From positions 1-43,454 of the forward strand of contig JADFFS010000011.1 in NCBI GenBank assembly GCA_022568195.1: 43,454 nt of DNA. The letters are read 5' to 3'. The DNA comes from Chloroflexota bacterium. GTDB lineage: Bacteria > Chloroflexota > Dehalococcoidia > Lucifugimonadales > UBA3495. The notes beneath the pieces were generated by a model that saw only the letters and a list, made by a program, of their open reading frames with translations, made no database searches and was not told the DNA's origin. This document shows, in pieces, positions 35,103-43,454 of the stretch (positions are counted from its first letter, which is position 1; every line of letters starts with the position of its first letter). The translations under genes were made by a program, and so were the position numbers.

Positions 35103-36518
35103 CTACACCCCCAGGTACTCCGCGGCAGCATCGAGTAGCGCGGTGACTGTATCTGCGTCTGTGGCCTCGGCATAGATGCGCAGCAACGGCTCGGTCCCCG
35201 AGAAACGTGAGATCAGCCACCCATCGTCAAACACCAACCGGCGGCCGTCTATGTCGTCGGTTTGCCTTACCGGCCGTCCGGCCAGTTCCGTTAGCTCGCC
35301 GCTGGACAATCTTTCCTGGATTCTGGCCCGGTCTTCTGCCCGGAAAGCCACGTCACGGCGTTGGTAGTGGTGGGGACCCACCTGTTGGAACAGGTGTTGG
35401 ATCAGTTGGGAAGCCGTCATTCCGGTCCGCGCCATGTACTCGAGCACCAATAGTCCGCTGAGTATCCCGTCTCGCTCGGGAATGTGGCCCCTGAAGGCGA
35501 ATCCCCCGCTCTCTTCCCCGGCCATCAATGCGTCGATCCGGGACATCTCAGGACCGATGTACTTGAACCCAACCTTCATTTCGCGGACTTCCACGCCGAA
35601 CTGTTGGCCCAGCTTATTCAACATCATCGACGAGGTGACGCCCTTGACCAAAGCCCCTCTCTGCCCCTTTTGATCCAGCAGATAGAGGGCCAGCAGGGAA
35701 AACACCTCTAGCGTGGTGATAAACCGCCCGTTTTCATCGACAACGCCCACGCGGTCGGCATCGCCGTCCAGGGCCAATCCGACGGCGGCGCCTTCGGACT
35801 TTACCGCCTCGATCAAGCCCACCAGGTTGTGGGCTATGGGCTCCGGTTGCTCCATGCCTGGGAAGGCCGGGTTGCGGGAGCCGTTGAGCTCCGTAACCCG
35901 GGTAGCTCCACCCGAGATTAGGCCGGGAATGTAGCCCGCCCCAGCGCCGAACATGGCGTCCACCAAAACCTGCAACCCGGCGTCCTTGATGGACTTCAGG
36001 TCCACCAGCGATCCGATGCGGTCCAGGTAGGGCGGCGCGGGATCTATGTCTACAATCAGGCCTTCGCCCCTGGCTTGGTCCACCTGAATGTAAACCGGGT
36101 CCGGCGCCTCTGCTATGGCCTGCTCCAGCTGGTCGGTTATTTCCTGGGTGGCGCTGCCGGCATACTCGGGCTTGAACTTGAAGCCGTTCCAGATTCCGGG
36201 ATTGTGGCTGGCTGTAATGATGGCGGCGCCGGCAGCTTTATGGTGCAACACGTTAAAGCTGAATACGGGTGTGGGTGCTGCTACTTGGGAGAGGAAGACC
36301 CTGACGCCGTTGCCGGCCAACACGCCGGCCACGGTTTCCGCGAACTCCCGGGAGAGGAAGCGGGTATCGTAGCCAACAACCAGTCCCATGTCCGCGGAAC
36401 CGATCGACTTCAAGTACCCGGCCAGACCTTGGGCGCAACGGGCCACGTTAGCGAAGGTGAAGTCCTCGGCTATGATGGCGCGCCACCCATCGGTACCGAA
36501 GCGGATGTCAGTCGCCAT
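35103..36518 (-). CDS. Phosphohexomutase (phosphoglucomutase/phosphomannomutase family)
   Basis: This 471-residue enzyme moves the phosphate between C1 and C6 of a hexose phosphate. All four family motifs are present: the phosphoserine loop TASHNP with S104, the metal loop DGDADR at 251-256, the sugar loop GEESGG at 334-339, and the phosphate loop RFSGTEP at 438-444. The start MATDIRFGTDGWRA is normal. Whether glucose, mannose or glucosamine phosphate is the substrate cannot be told from sequence alone. It is the last gene of the minus-strand block. Confidence 0.92.
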   Translation of the reverse strand: MATDIRFGTDGWRAIIAEDFTFANVARCAQGLAGYLKSIGSADMGLVVGYDTRFLSREFAETVAGVLAGNGVRVFLSQVAAPTPVFSFNVLHHKAAGAAIITASHNPGIWNGFKFKPEYAGSATQEITDQLEQAIAEAPDPVYIQVDQARGEGLIVDIDPAPPYLDRIGSLVDLKSIKDAGLQVLVDAMFGAGAGYIPGLISGGATRVTELNGSRNPAFPGMEQPEPIAHNLVGLIEAVKSEGAAVGLALDGDADRVGVVDENGRFITTLEVFSLLALYLLDQKGQRGALVKGVTSSMMLNKLGQQFGVEVREMKVGFKYIGPEMSRIDALMAGEESGGFAFRGHIPERDGILSGLLVLEYMARTGMTASQLIQHLFQQVGPHHYQRRDVAFRAEDRARIQERLSSGELTELAGRPVRQTDDIDGRRLVFDDGWLISRFSGTEPLLRIYAEATDADTVTALLDAAAEYLGV

Positions 36519-36571
36519 GGCTATTCCGCCAAATCTGGAAGAATGATCATGCCTGTGCCCCTAGAGCCAAA

Positions 36572-36606
36572 TCCCCCAACCTGCCTGCGGTGAACGAGTT
36601 GGGGGA
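36572..36606 (-). terminator. Possible terminator between the SnoaL-like gene and the phosphohexomutase
   Basis: TCCCCCAAC and GTTGGGGGA make a perfect 9-bp stem with a 17-nt loop. On the minus strand it is followed only by ATTT, so termination strength is uncertain. Confidence 0.4.
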
Positions 36607-36657
36607 AACCCGTGGCAATGTTACCCAACGAGCCGGTTAACACGCCGCTCAATTCCC

Positions 36658-37035
36658 TCATTCCTCGGAGTCGGGCATTACAGACCACTGGGAAGAGCCC
36701 GAGACCACCTTCAAAGAACTATCAAAGGTAAGGGTTTCTGCCACCACGTTTCTATCCACGCTTCGATAGTAAATCGTCAGTTGGTTGATTCCTGCCAGCA
36801 CATCCAAGAGTTCGAATTTCAAAGGAGGGTCTAGGGAAATGCTCGGCTTCCAGTACTCGGCAATCGCCGTCTTCCCTTTCAAGATACCGTCCTCTAGACC
36901 AAACCGTTCCACGATGAGAGGCGAGGTCATTTCGAAGTCCTCGGCGTAATGGGCCAGAATTCTATCCAAGTCGTGGGAGTTCCACGCCTCGATCCAATCC
37001 CATGCGAATTCTAGTGCCCATCCTCGTGCAAACAT
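36658..37035 (-). CDS. NTF2/SnoaL-like protein
   Basis: The protein (125 residues from the ATG at 37033-37035) shows the cone-fold pattern WIEAWNSHDLDRILAHYAED followed by F-E-M-T-S-P, then an IAEYWKPSI helix and the strands FELLDVLAGINQLTIYYRS. Such proteins are polyketide-cyclase-like or ligand-binding, and often cannot be assigned a reaction. A longer frame opens at 37164 but would overlap the deiodinase gene by 55 nt and lies outside the domain. No Shine-Dalgarno is evident. It directly follows the deiodinase gene. Confidence 0.75.
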   Translation of the reverse strand: MFARGWALEFAWDWIEAWNSHDLDRILAHYAEDFEMTSPLIVERFGLEDGILKGKTAIAEYWKPSISLDPPLKFELLDVLAGINQLTIYYRSVDRNVVAETLTFDSSLKVVSGSSQWSVMPDSEE

Positions 37036-37109
37036 GGGATTGTGACCTCGGGCTGTTTTGACGTGGCTTAGCCGGTGCAGCAAAGCCTGGATGGCAGCGT
37101 CCCATCGGG

Positions 37110-37856
37110 CTATCTGGCCGCGGTGACGCTCTTCCCCACGCAGGTGGATATGGCCTCTTCCCATTCGTCCAGGTCGAAGAAATGGGGGCCGGCGCCGCCG
37201 TGATAGGCCACCCGGCCGTCGGCTCCGATTAGGTACAACCTCTCGGGGGCCGCTCCATAGGCCTCGTCGATAGCGTTGTCCATCTCTTCGATCAAGACGG
37301 TCACGGTCATATGTAGGTCAAGGCTACAGGTCTGTGCCACTTCCTCTCGTTCCTCGTAGCTCTGGTGCTGCCGGAAGAGCACCCCTTCGGCTATGTTGCT
37401 GTCGGTTTGCCTGCCGTCGGTGGGGTGGGCCTCCTGCACGTAGATCACCAAGAATTCCACCTGGTCTCCGTACCGGTCGTGGATTTCCTCGATGCGCCCG
37501 ACCTGGGCGCGGAAGGGTGGTCAAGTGTAACTGCCAAAAATCAGTCCCACCGGCCGCTTGCCACTGAAGCTGGACAACCTGACCATCTCGTCGGTGCCAA
37601 TTCGCTTGAGGGAGAAGTCCGGAGGAGTCTCCCCCACGGCAGGCCCCATCTCGTCCCGCGCGATAACGGCGTCCACGGCGGATTTAAGGTTGTCCGACAG
37701 GCCCTCCTTTCGTGGCTCCAAGACCTCCCTGGCGGTGAACTGGGCGGAGGATGATGCCTTGCGCTCGGAGCTGACTTGCCGGATTAAGCCCCGGTACTGC
37801 GTCCACTCTTCAGGACCCAAGCGGCCAAGAATGTTATCTCGCTGCTCCTTCTGCAT
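37110..37856 (-). CDS. Iodothyronine-deiodinase-like selenoprotein (in-frame TGA = Sec112)
   Basis: Reading from the ATG at 37854-37856 (AGGAGAGG at 9 nt), one frame runs to 37110 with a single internal TGA at 37521-37523. Counted as selenocysteine, the protein has 248 residues with Sec at 112. The local sequence RPVGLIFGSYT-U-PPFRAQ equals the FGSCTUPPF active site of vertebrate deiodinases. Downstream, FLVIYVQEAHPTDG matches their IYIEEAHPSDG, RQHQSYEER matches the IPQHRSLEER region, and ERLYLI then AYHGGAGP match the end. The Ser, Thr, Tyr, Glu, two His and Arg that surround Sec in mouse Dio3 are all conserved. Before the TGA a peroxiredoxin/thioredoxin-type entry (VGETPPDFSLKRIG) is seen. 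There is no membrane helix, so it is probably soluble. A SECIS-like hairpin follows the TGA. The natural substrate is unknown. Confidence 0.9.
37494..37510 (-). promoter_or_regulatory. Bacterial SECIS-like stem-loop
   Basis: Downstream of the UGA on the minus strand, GCGCCC (37505-37510) and GGGCGC (37494-37499) form a perfect 6-bp stem with the 5-nt loop AGGUC. Ten nucleotides separate the UGA from the stem and 17 nt separate it from the first loop G. A lower UUCC/GGAA pairing is also possible. A GG-bearing apical loop at 16-37 nt from the UGA is the known bacterial SECIS pattern recognised by SelB. Confidence 0.8.
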
Positions 37857-37894
37857 ATGCTGTGCCCTCTCCTGATGCTACCTGGCTATATCGT

Positions 37895-37919
37895 AAAACC
37901 GGCAGACAGTAATGGCCGG
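37895..37919 (-). terminator. Weak terminator candidate after metK
   Basis: On the minus strand CCGGC (37915-37919) and GCCGG (37899-37903) form a 5-bp stem with an 11-nt loop followed by TTTT. It lies between metK and the deiodinase gene and may be leaky. Confidence 0.35.
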
Positions 37920-37970
37920 CGGTTAACGAACATTGTATTCCTACCTTTGTAGGCCCACAACCCAGGAACC

Positions 37971-39182
37971 CTATAAACCGGCTTCGGCCCGCAAAATATC
38001 CGCTTTGTCAGTGCGCTCCCAAGTCAGGTCCAAGTCATCTCTACCAAAGTGCCCGTAGGCGGCCACTGGAGTGTATATCGGCCGGCGCAGGTCCAAGTCC
38101 TTAATGATGGCGGCGGGACGCAGGTCGAAGTGCTTGGCCACCAATGCATGGATAGTATCGCTGTCGACGCGGTTGGTGTCGAAGGTCTCCACCGATACGG
38201 AAATGGGATGGGCCATGCCGATGGCGTAGGACACCAGCACCTCGGCCCGATCGGCCAGACCGGCCGCAACCAGGTTCTTGGCCACATACCGGGCGGCATA
38301 GGCGGCGGACCGGTCCACCTTGGTGGGGTCTTTGCCGGAAAAGGCACCACCACCGTGGCGGGCGATACCGCCGTAGGTGTCCACCAGGATTTTTCGCCCG
38401 GTCAGGCCGGTATCTCCGGCAGGCCCTCCGATGACGAACCTTCCACTGGGATTAACGTAGATATTGGTGTCCGCGTCCAACAGGTCCGCCGGGATTACCT
38501 TGCGAATTACGTGCTCTATGATGCCGTTCTTTAGCTGATCGTTGTCCACGGAAGGACTGTGCTGAGCGCTGATTACCACGGTGTCAACGCGGTGGGGGAC
38601 GCCGTAACGGTACTCCACCGTAACTTGGGACTTACCATCGGGCCATATGTAGGGGAGAATACCCTCTTTGCGGACCAGGCTCAGCTGGCGGACCAACTTG
38701 TGGGACAAGCTTACGGTCAGGGGCATCAGCTCCGGGGTTTCGTTGCAAGCAAATCCCACCATCATGCCCTGGTCACCGGCGCCGATGGTGTCCAGGTCCT
38801 CTTCACTGGCGCCATCGCCACGCCTTTCCAGGGCCGTGCTGACCCCTTTGCTAATGTCTTGCGACTGCTCCTGTATCGAGACGCTGATACCGCAGCTCTT
38901 CGCGTCTATGCCGTACTCGGATTTTACGTACCCAGCTTTGCTCAGGGTGTCCCGGACGATACCTGGGACATCCACGTAGGACGAGGTGGTTATCTCGCCC
39001 ATCACTATCACCAGTCCGTTGGTCACGGCGGTCTCGCAAGCCACGCGGCCCATGGGGTCGTCTTTCATCACCGCGTCCAGCACCGCGTCGGAGATCTGGT
39101 CGCACAGCTTATCGGGGTGGCCTTCGGTCACCGACTCGGACGTCAGCAGGTATTTGGGTGACTCTTGAAACAGTAATCCCAT
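37971..39182 (-). CDS. metK: S-adenosylmethionine synthase
   Basis: MetK (403 residues) makes SAM from methionine and [15 protein letters not shown] opens the protein, GAGDQGMM is at 134-141 and [19 protein letters not shown] follows in the last third. All three are hallmark ATP/metal-binding blocks. The ATG has TTAGGAG at 9 nt. It lies 27 nt after ahcY and probably belongs to the SAM-riboswitch operon, unless the repeat at 40539-40645 provides a break. Confidence 0.97.
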   Translation of the reverse strand: MGLLFQESPKYLLTSESVTEGHPDKLCDQISDAVLDAVMKDDPMGRVACETAVTNGLVIVMGEITTSSYVDVPGIVRDTLSKAGYVKSEYGIDAKSCGISVSIQEQSQDISKGVSTALERRGDGASEEDLDTIGAGDQGMMVGFACNETPELMPLTVSLSHKLVRQLSLVRKEGILPYIWPDGKSQVTVEYRYGVPHRVDTVVISAQHSPSVDNDQLKNGIIEHVIRKVIPADLLDADTNIYVNPSGRFVIGGPAGDTGLTGRKILVDTYGGIARHGGGAFSGKDPTKVDRSAAYAARYVAKNLVAAGLADRAEVLVSYAIGMAHPISVSVETFDTNRVDSDTIHALVAKHFDLRPAAIIKDLDLRRPIYTPVAAYGHFGRDDLDLTWERTDKADILRAEAGL

Positions 39183-39209
39183 GTTTAGTTACTCCTAACG
39201 GAAATCGGG

Positions 39210-40645
<1,436 letters not shown>

Positions 40646-40678
40646 AGATCGTGTGGGTCAGTTCAGACCGTTGAAGCG

Positions 40679-41038
40679 CTAGGGATCGTCCCCGTAGGAT
40701 GTCGGGAGGTTGCTGGCAATCCATGTAGGGGTCCCGTCTTCGATGTTGAAAAGATTTTCGCTGTCGTAGCCCATGGAAGCGGCAATCTCACAAGCTAGGC
40801 CGCTACGCACCCCGGCGGCGCAGATAAACAAAATCTTTTTGTCTTTGGGCACTTCGTCCATGTGGTCTGCCAGGTCGTCGATGTTTATGTGAATCGCGCC
40901 GGTCACGTGCCCCGTCACCCACTCGTCGTCGCGGCGCACGTCCACCACAACCGTGTTAACAAGGTCGTCCTGCAGCATGGAGTTGGCCTCGGGGGAATCG
41001 ACGCGGTAATATGGTTCACCAGGATCTTGCCTGGGCAT
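40679..41038 (-). CDS. Rhodanese-like sulfurtransferase domain protein
   Basis: This 119-residue single-domain protein has VVVDVRRDDEWVTGHVTGAIHINI in its first half (the D-V-R and G-H-I-x-G-A-x-x-I pattern) and the active-site loop CAAGVRS at 73-79, with C73 the persulfide cysteine. It could carry sulfur for the methionine/thionucleoside metabolism encoded around it, but this is inferred from position. AAGGAGG lies 7 nt before the ATG. It starts 20 nt after mtnP. Confidence 0.9.
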   Translation of the reverse strand: MPRQDPGEPYYRVDSPEANSMLQDDLVNTVVVDVRRDDEWVTGHVTGAIHINIDDLADHMDEVPKDKKILFICAAGVRSGLACEIAASMGYDSENLFNIEDGTPTWIASNLPTSYGDDP

Positions 41039-41057
41039 TTCCGTGCCTCCTTTTCTA

Positions 41058-41927
41058 TTAGCTAAGATAGCGGCCTGCTATCGGCTCCAATTTGCGTTTC
41101 AACTCCTCGGACACCCGGTCCTTGGGAGTGATGATCGCGTCTTTCAGTGCGGTAGCGCAGAGGCAGTCCCGCTGGCCGTTCAGCCTGGGAATAACCAGGC
41201 GCAGCAGATCTTTGGAAGCGGCCACGTTGGTCAGCAGATTTTGCACGATCATTTCCACAGTTACCGGTTCCGCTCCCTGGCGCCAGCAGTCGTAGTCGGT
41301 GACCCAGGCCATGGTGGCGTAGCAAATCTCCGCCTCTCGAGCCAGTTTGGCTTCGGGGAGAGCGGTCATGCCGATGAGGTCCGCTCCCCAGGACCTGTAC
41401 ATAAAGGACTCGGCCCTGGTGGAAAAAGCGGGCCCTTCCATCACAACCATGGTGCCGCCGGGATGAACGGTGATCCCCAGCTCCTGAGCACTCTGGTGCA
41501 CTATCTGGCTGGTGGGAGCGCAGAAGGGGTCGGCAAAGGCGATGTGGACGACCATATCTTGCTCGAAGAAGGTATTGTATCGCTGCCGGGTGCGGTCGAT
41601 AATCTGGTTGGGCACCACCAGGTGCAGGGGGGCGAACTCCTCTTTCAGGCTGCCCACGGCGCTGACCGAGATTATGCGCTGAACGCCCAGGCTCTTCAGG
41701 GCGTAGATGTTGGCTTGAGACGGGATGTGGGTGGGGTTGAACCTATGCCCCTGGCCATGCCGGGGCAGGAAGGCCACCGAGGTTTCCTCCAGGTAGCCCA
41801 CCGCGATAGCGTCGCTGGGCTTGCCAAAAGGGGTGTCCACCTCGACGAATTCCACGTCGCCGAGACCCTCCAACTCGTAGAGGCCGCTACCTCCGATAAT
41901 CGCTACTGTTGCTTCTCGATTTGCCAT
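41058..41927 (-). CDS. mtnP: S-methyl-5'-thioadenosine phosphorylase
   Basis: MtnP (289 residues) phosphorolyses methylthioadenosine to adenine and methylthioribose-1-phosphate. IIGGSGLYELEG (phosphate loop), FLPRHGQGHRFNPTHIPSQA and MEGPAFSTRAESFMYRSWGA are typical, as is MTALPEAKLAREAEICYA. It overlaps mtnA by 25 nt, which makes the two consecutive enzymes of the salvage pathway a tight pair. Related 5'-deoxyadenosine or guanosine phosphorylases cannot be excluded, but the mtnA neighbour favours MTA. Confidence 0.92.
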   Translation of the reverse strand: MANREATVAIIGGSGLYELEGLGDVEFVEVDTPFGKPSDAIAVGYLEETSVAFLPRHGQGHRFNPTHIPSQANIYALKSLGVQRIISVSAVGSLKEEFAPLHLVVPNQIIDRTRQRYNTFFEQDMVVHIAFADPFCAPTSQIVHQSAQELGITVHPGGTMVVMEGPAFSTRAESFMYRSWGADLIGMTALPEAKLAREAEICYATMAWVTDYDCWRQGAEPVTVEMIVQNLLTNVAASKDLLRLVIPRLNGQRDCLCATALKDAIITPKDRVSEELKRKLEPIAGRYLS

Positions 41928-42985
41928 GTGCTATGTCGGTCCCCGCCACCGGCGCGTACAGCCAGCATCAGGCTTTCCTGGTATGGCGGCCTGGCCACTC
42001 CCCCTTCGGAAACTATAGCGCTGATGTACCGGTGGGGCGTCACGTCAAAGGCCGGGTTCAGAGCCGCTATTCCCACCGGCGCCGTGGGCGCTCCTTGGAA
42101 GTGGGTCACCTCTTCCGGCGGCCGTTCTTCGATCTCGATGTCTTCCCCCGTCGGCAGGTTCAGGTCTATGGTGCTGGTGGGAGCTGCCACGTAGAAGGGG
42201 ATACCGTTCTCTTGCGCCAGCACCGCCAGGGTGTATGTTCCTACTTTGTTGGCGGTGTCCCCGTTGGCGGCTACCCGGTCGGCCCCGGTAATCACGCAGC
42301 TGATCTGGCCCCGGGCCATCAACATTCCCGCCGCCGAGTCCACAATCAAAGTTGCAGGGATACCAAGCTGCTGAAACTCCCATGAAGTCAGGCGAGCGCC
42401 CTGCAAAAAGGGCCGGGTTTCCGTGTTGTAAACGTCGAACCGCCTGCCGGCTTCCCAACCGGCGCGGATCACACCCAGCGCGGTGCCGTAACCCGAGGTG
42501 GCGAGAGCGCCGGTGTTGCAGTGGGTCAGGACGGCGCCTCCGTCGGGCAACAGCTCCTTCCCGTAGTCCCCCATGCGGCGGTTGATCTCCTCGTCCTCCT
42601 TCTGGATAAGCTGGGCTTCTTCCAGCAGGCATTGGTCCATGCGGCTGCGGTCTGTCTGGGCGTGGGCCACCTGTAGCATCCGCTGTACCGCCCATTGCAG
42701 GTTGACCGCCGTGGGACGGGCAGCGGCGATACGGGAGGCGGCCTCCCCCAGCATGTCCAGGAACTCCCCGAGGCCGCTGGCCTGGATCTGGCGGGAGGCC
42801 AGGGCCATGGCGTAGGCGGCAGTAACACCTATGGCCGGGGCGCCCCGGACCCGCATCTCCCGGATGGCATCCACCACCTGCTGGTAACCATCCAGCTTCA
42901 GGGTGACTTGCTCCAGCGGCAGGCGGGTCTGGTCCAGGAGATGCAACTGGCCATCAGACCATAGAATCGGTCTTATTTCCGCCAC
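41903..42985 (-). CDS. mtnA: S-methyl-5-thioribose-1-phosphate isomerase
   Basis: MtnA (360 residues) isomerises methylthioribose-1-phosphate to methylthioribulose-1-phosphate in methionine salvage. The catalytic cysteine is C156 in THCNTGALATSGYGTALGVI and the aspartate D236 in GADRVAANGDTANKVGT. RGAPAIGVTAAYAMALA is also typical. The start is a GTG at 42983-42985, 7 nt after GGGAGG. It is the first gene behind the SAM-I riboswitch. Confidence 0.96.
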   Translation of the reverse strand: MAEIRPILWSDGQLHLLDQTRLPLEQVTLKLDGYQQVVDAIREMRVRGAPAIGVTAAYAMALASRQIQASGLGEFLDMLGEAASRIAAARPTAVNLQWAVQRMLQVAHAQTDRSRMDQCLLEEAQLIQKEDEEINRRMGDYGKELLPDGGAVLTHCNTGALATSGYGTALGVIRAGWEAGRRFDVYNTETRPFLQGARLTSWEFQQLGIPATLIVDSAAGMLMARGQISCVITGADRVAANGDTANKVGTYTLAVLAQENGIPFYVAAPTSTIDLNLPTGEDIEIEERPPEEVTHFQGAPTAPVGIAALNPAFDVTPHRYISAIVSEGGVARPPYQESLMLAVRAGGGDRHSTWQIEKQQ

Positions 42986-43053
42986 CTATTGTCCTCCCTG
43001 GACGGGAAATTCCGGCAATGAAATCTGGGTATAAACAGCGTGAAAAAAGCATG

Positions 43054-43080
43054 AAAAAAGCTTCCCACGCAGAGAAGCTT
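43054..43080 (-). terminator. Intrinsic terminator of the SAM riboswitch
   Basis: AAGCTTC (43074-43080) pairs with GAAGCTT (43058-43064) around a 9-nt loop and runs into a T tract on the minus strand, about 70 nt before the mtnA start. It is the expected OFF structure. Confidence 0.85.
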
Positions 43081-43095
43081 AAATGATCCCCACGC

Positions 43096-43234
43096 CCCTC
43101 ATCTTTCGTTCCCGCCGGCATAAGCCGCCAAGAACGCCGGATTTAGCACCGTATCCCGAGGTCCGCAAGCGCGTCTAACGGGACCGGTTGCTAGGCTTCG
43201 TCGGGCCGTCCCCTCCGCCGTTCTGGATAAAGGG
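43096..43234 (-). ncRNA. SAM-I (S-box) riboswitch
   Basis: The minus strand shows the conserved S-box core in order: TTTATCCAGA (P1/P2 start), GGCGGAGGGGACGGCCCGACGA in two parts, then CCTAGCAACCGG, CGGTGCTAAATCC and finally GAACGAAAGATGAGG closing P1. The aptamer is followed by an intrinsic terminator. High SAM should stop transcription before mtnA and the downstream methyl-cycle genes. Confidence 0.95.
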
Positions 43235-43246
43235 TTCCAGTGAACT

Positions 43247-43275
43247 ATTCTATTGTTAAGCAGGCATTATGTTAC
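43247..43275 (-). promoter_or_regulatory. Candidate promoter of the SAM-riboswitch transcript
   Basis: TAGAAT (43247-43252) lies 17 nt after GTAACA (43270-43275) on the minus strand. Transcription would begin near 43240, directly at the 5' side of the riboswitch. Confidence 0.5.
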
Positions 43276-43454
43276 TAACGGCTGGCAGCCATGTCAAGAA
43301 TGATAGCGGTGGGGCAGGGCAATCGCGTGATACATAGAGGCGATTTTCCAGTTGACCCCGGGAGACGGCGCGGAAAAGCAAAAGGGCGCCTGCTGGCGCA
43401 CCATCGTCATTCCGGCGCAGGCCGAAATCCAGCCGCGTCTCGTGTCCCACTGAC
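43276..43454. other. Right-edge noncoding region with dispersed repeat
   Basis: No gene is supported here. The piece CGTCATTCCGGCG at 43405-43417, continuing to AAATCCAG at 43425-43432, resembles the widely dispersed CGTCATTCC-x-GCG ... GAATCCAG intergenic repeats of bacteria. The small minus-strand open frame (43256-43450) covers both this repeat and the promoter and is rejected as a gene. Confidence 0.4.

Noticed and set aside
37521-37523. TGA as a true stop, making 37110-37460 and 37524-37856 separate genes or a pseudogene
   Set aside because: Both halves are in the same frame, the joined protein aligns end to end with deiodinases, the TGA is exactly at the Sec site, no other stop or frameshift is present, and a SECIS-like hairpin follows.
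41043-42194. 383-codon plus-strand open frame over mtnP and mtnA
   Set aside because: It is a shadow of two well-supported genes on the opposite strand and resembles no family.
43256-43450. 64-codon minus-strand open frame at the right edge
   Set aside because: It is built from a dispersed CGTCATTCC-type repeat and covers the promoter of the SAM riboswitch.

Overview
This window is a chromosomal segment from a moderately GC-rich bacterium. It carries the whole str–S10–spc–alpha ribosomal supercluster, a vitamin-B12-controlled cobalt insertion and uptake locus, and a SAM-controlled methionine-salvage and methyl-cycle locus. The zinc-type ribosomal proteins (S14 type Z, C+ S4, C+ L36), the many TTG and GTG starts, the CbtAB–CobN–ChlID cobalt locus and the SAM-I riboswitch suggest a Chloroflexota lineage (Dehalococcoidia/SAR202-like). 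That placement is an inference from protein character, not from a database search.

Layout. 1–1080 (minus): start of an SDR oxidoreductase, then birA. 1388–2233 (plus): an unrecognised coiled-coil protein. 2263–3013 (minus): a MazF/PemK toxin with a likely antitoxin partner. 3100–4419 (minus): glycyl-tRNA synthetase. 4581–13640 (minus): a cobalamin locus transcribed from a promoter at 13648–13676 through an AdoCbl riboswitch with a visible terminator and antiterminator, then cbiE, cobN, a small conserved protein, cbtB, cbtA and a fused ChlI–ChlD chelatase subunit. 13864–35018 (plus): an almost uninterrupted run of ribosomal and housekeeping genes, rpsL-rpsG-fusA-rpsJ-rplCDWB-rpsS-rplV-rpsC-rplP-rpmC-rpsQ-rplNXE-rpsNH-rplFR-rpsE-rpmD-rplO-secY-adk-map-infA-rpmJ-rpsMKD-rpoA-rplQ-truA-rplM-rpsI, closed by a strong intrinsic terminator. 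35103–43275 (minus): a promoter and SAM-I riboswitch, then mtnA, mtnP, a rhodanese, ahcY, metK, a deiodinase-like gene, an NTF2/SnoaL-like gene and a phosphohexomutase.

The most striking find is at 37110–37856. Two apparently separate reading frames are one continuous gene interrupted by a single in-frame TGA, and the joined protein is an iodothyronine-deiodinase-like thioredoxin-fold enzyme. The TGA lies exactly where vertebrate deiodinases have selenocysteine (context GSYT-U-PPF), the other known catalytic residues are present, and a GC-rich stem-loop with GG in its apical loop starts 10 nt after the TGA, as expected of a bacterial SECIS element. This is best read as a bacterial selenoprotein, not a pseudogene.

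Other points are the low-complexity, mostly acidic extensions on several translation and transcription proteins (L4, S17, L5, S3, RpoA), small tandem duplications in three ribosomal intergenic spacers, a perfect 17-bp palindrome inside a candidate promoter upstream of rpsL, and several palindromic or dispersed repeats. No tRNA, rRNA, CRISPR array, transposase or integrase was recognised.
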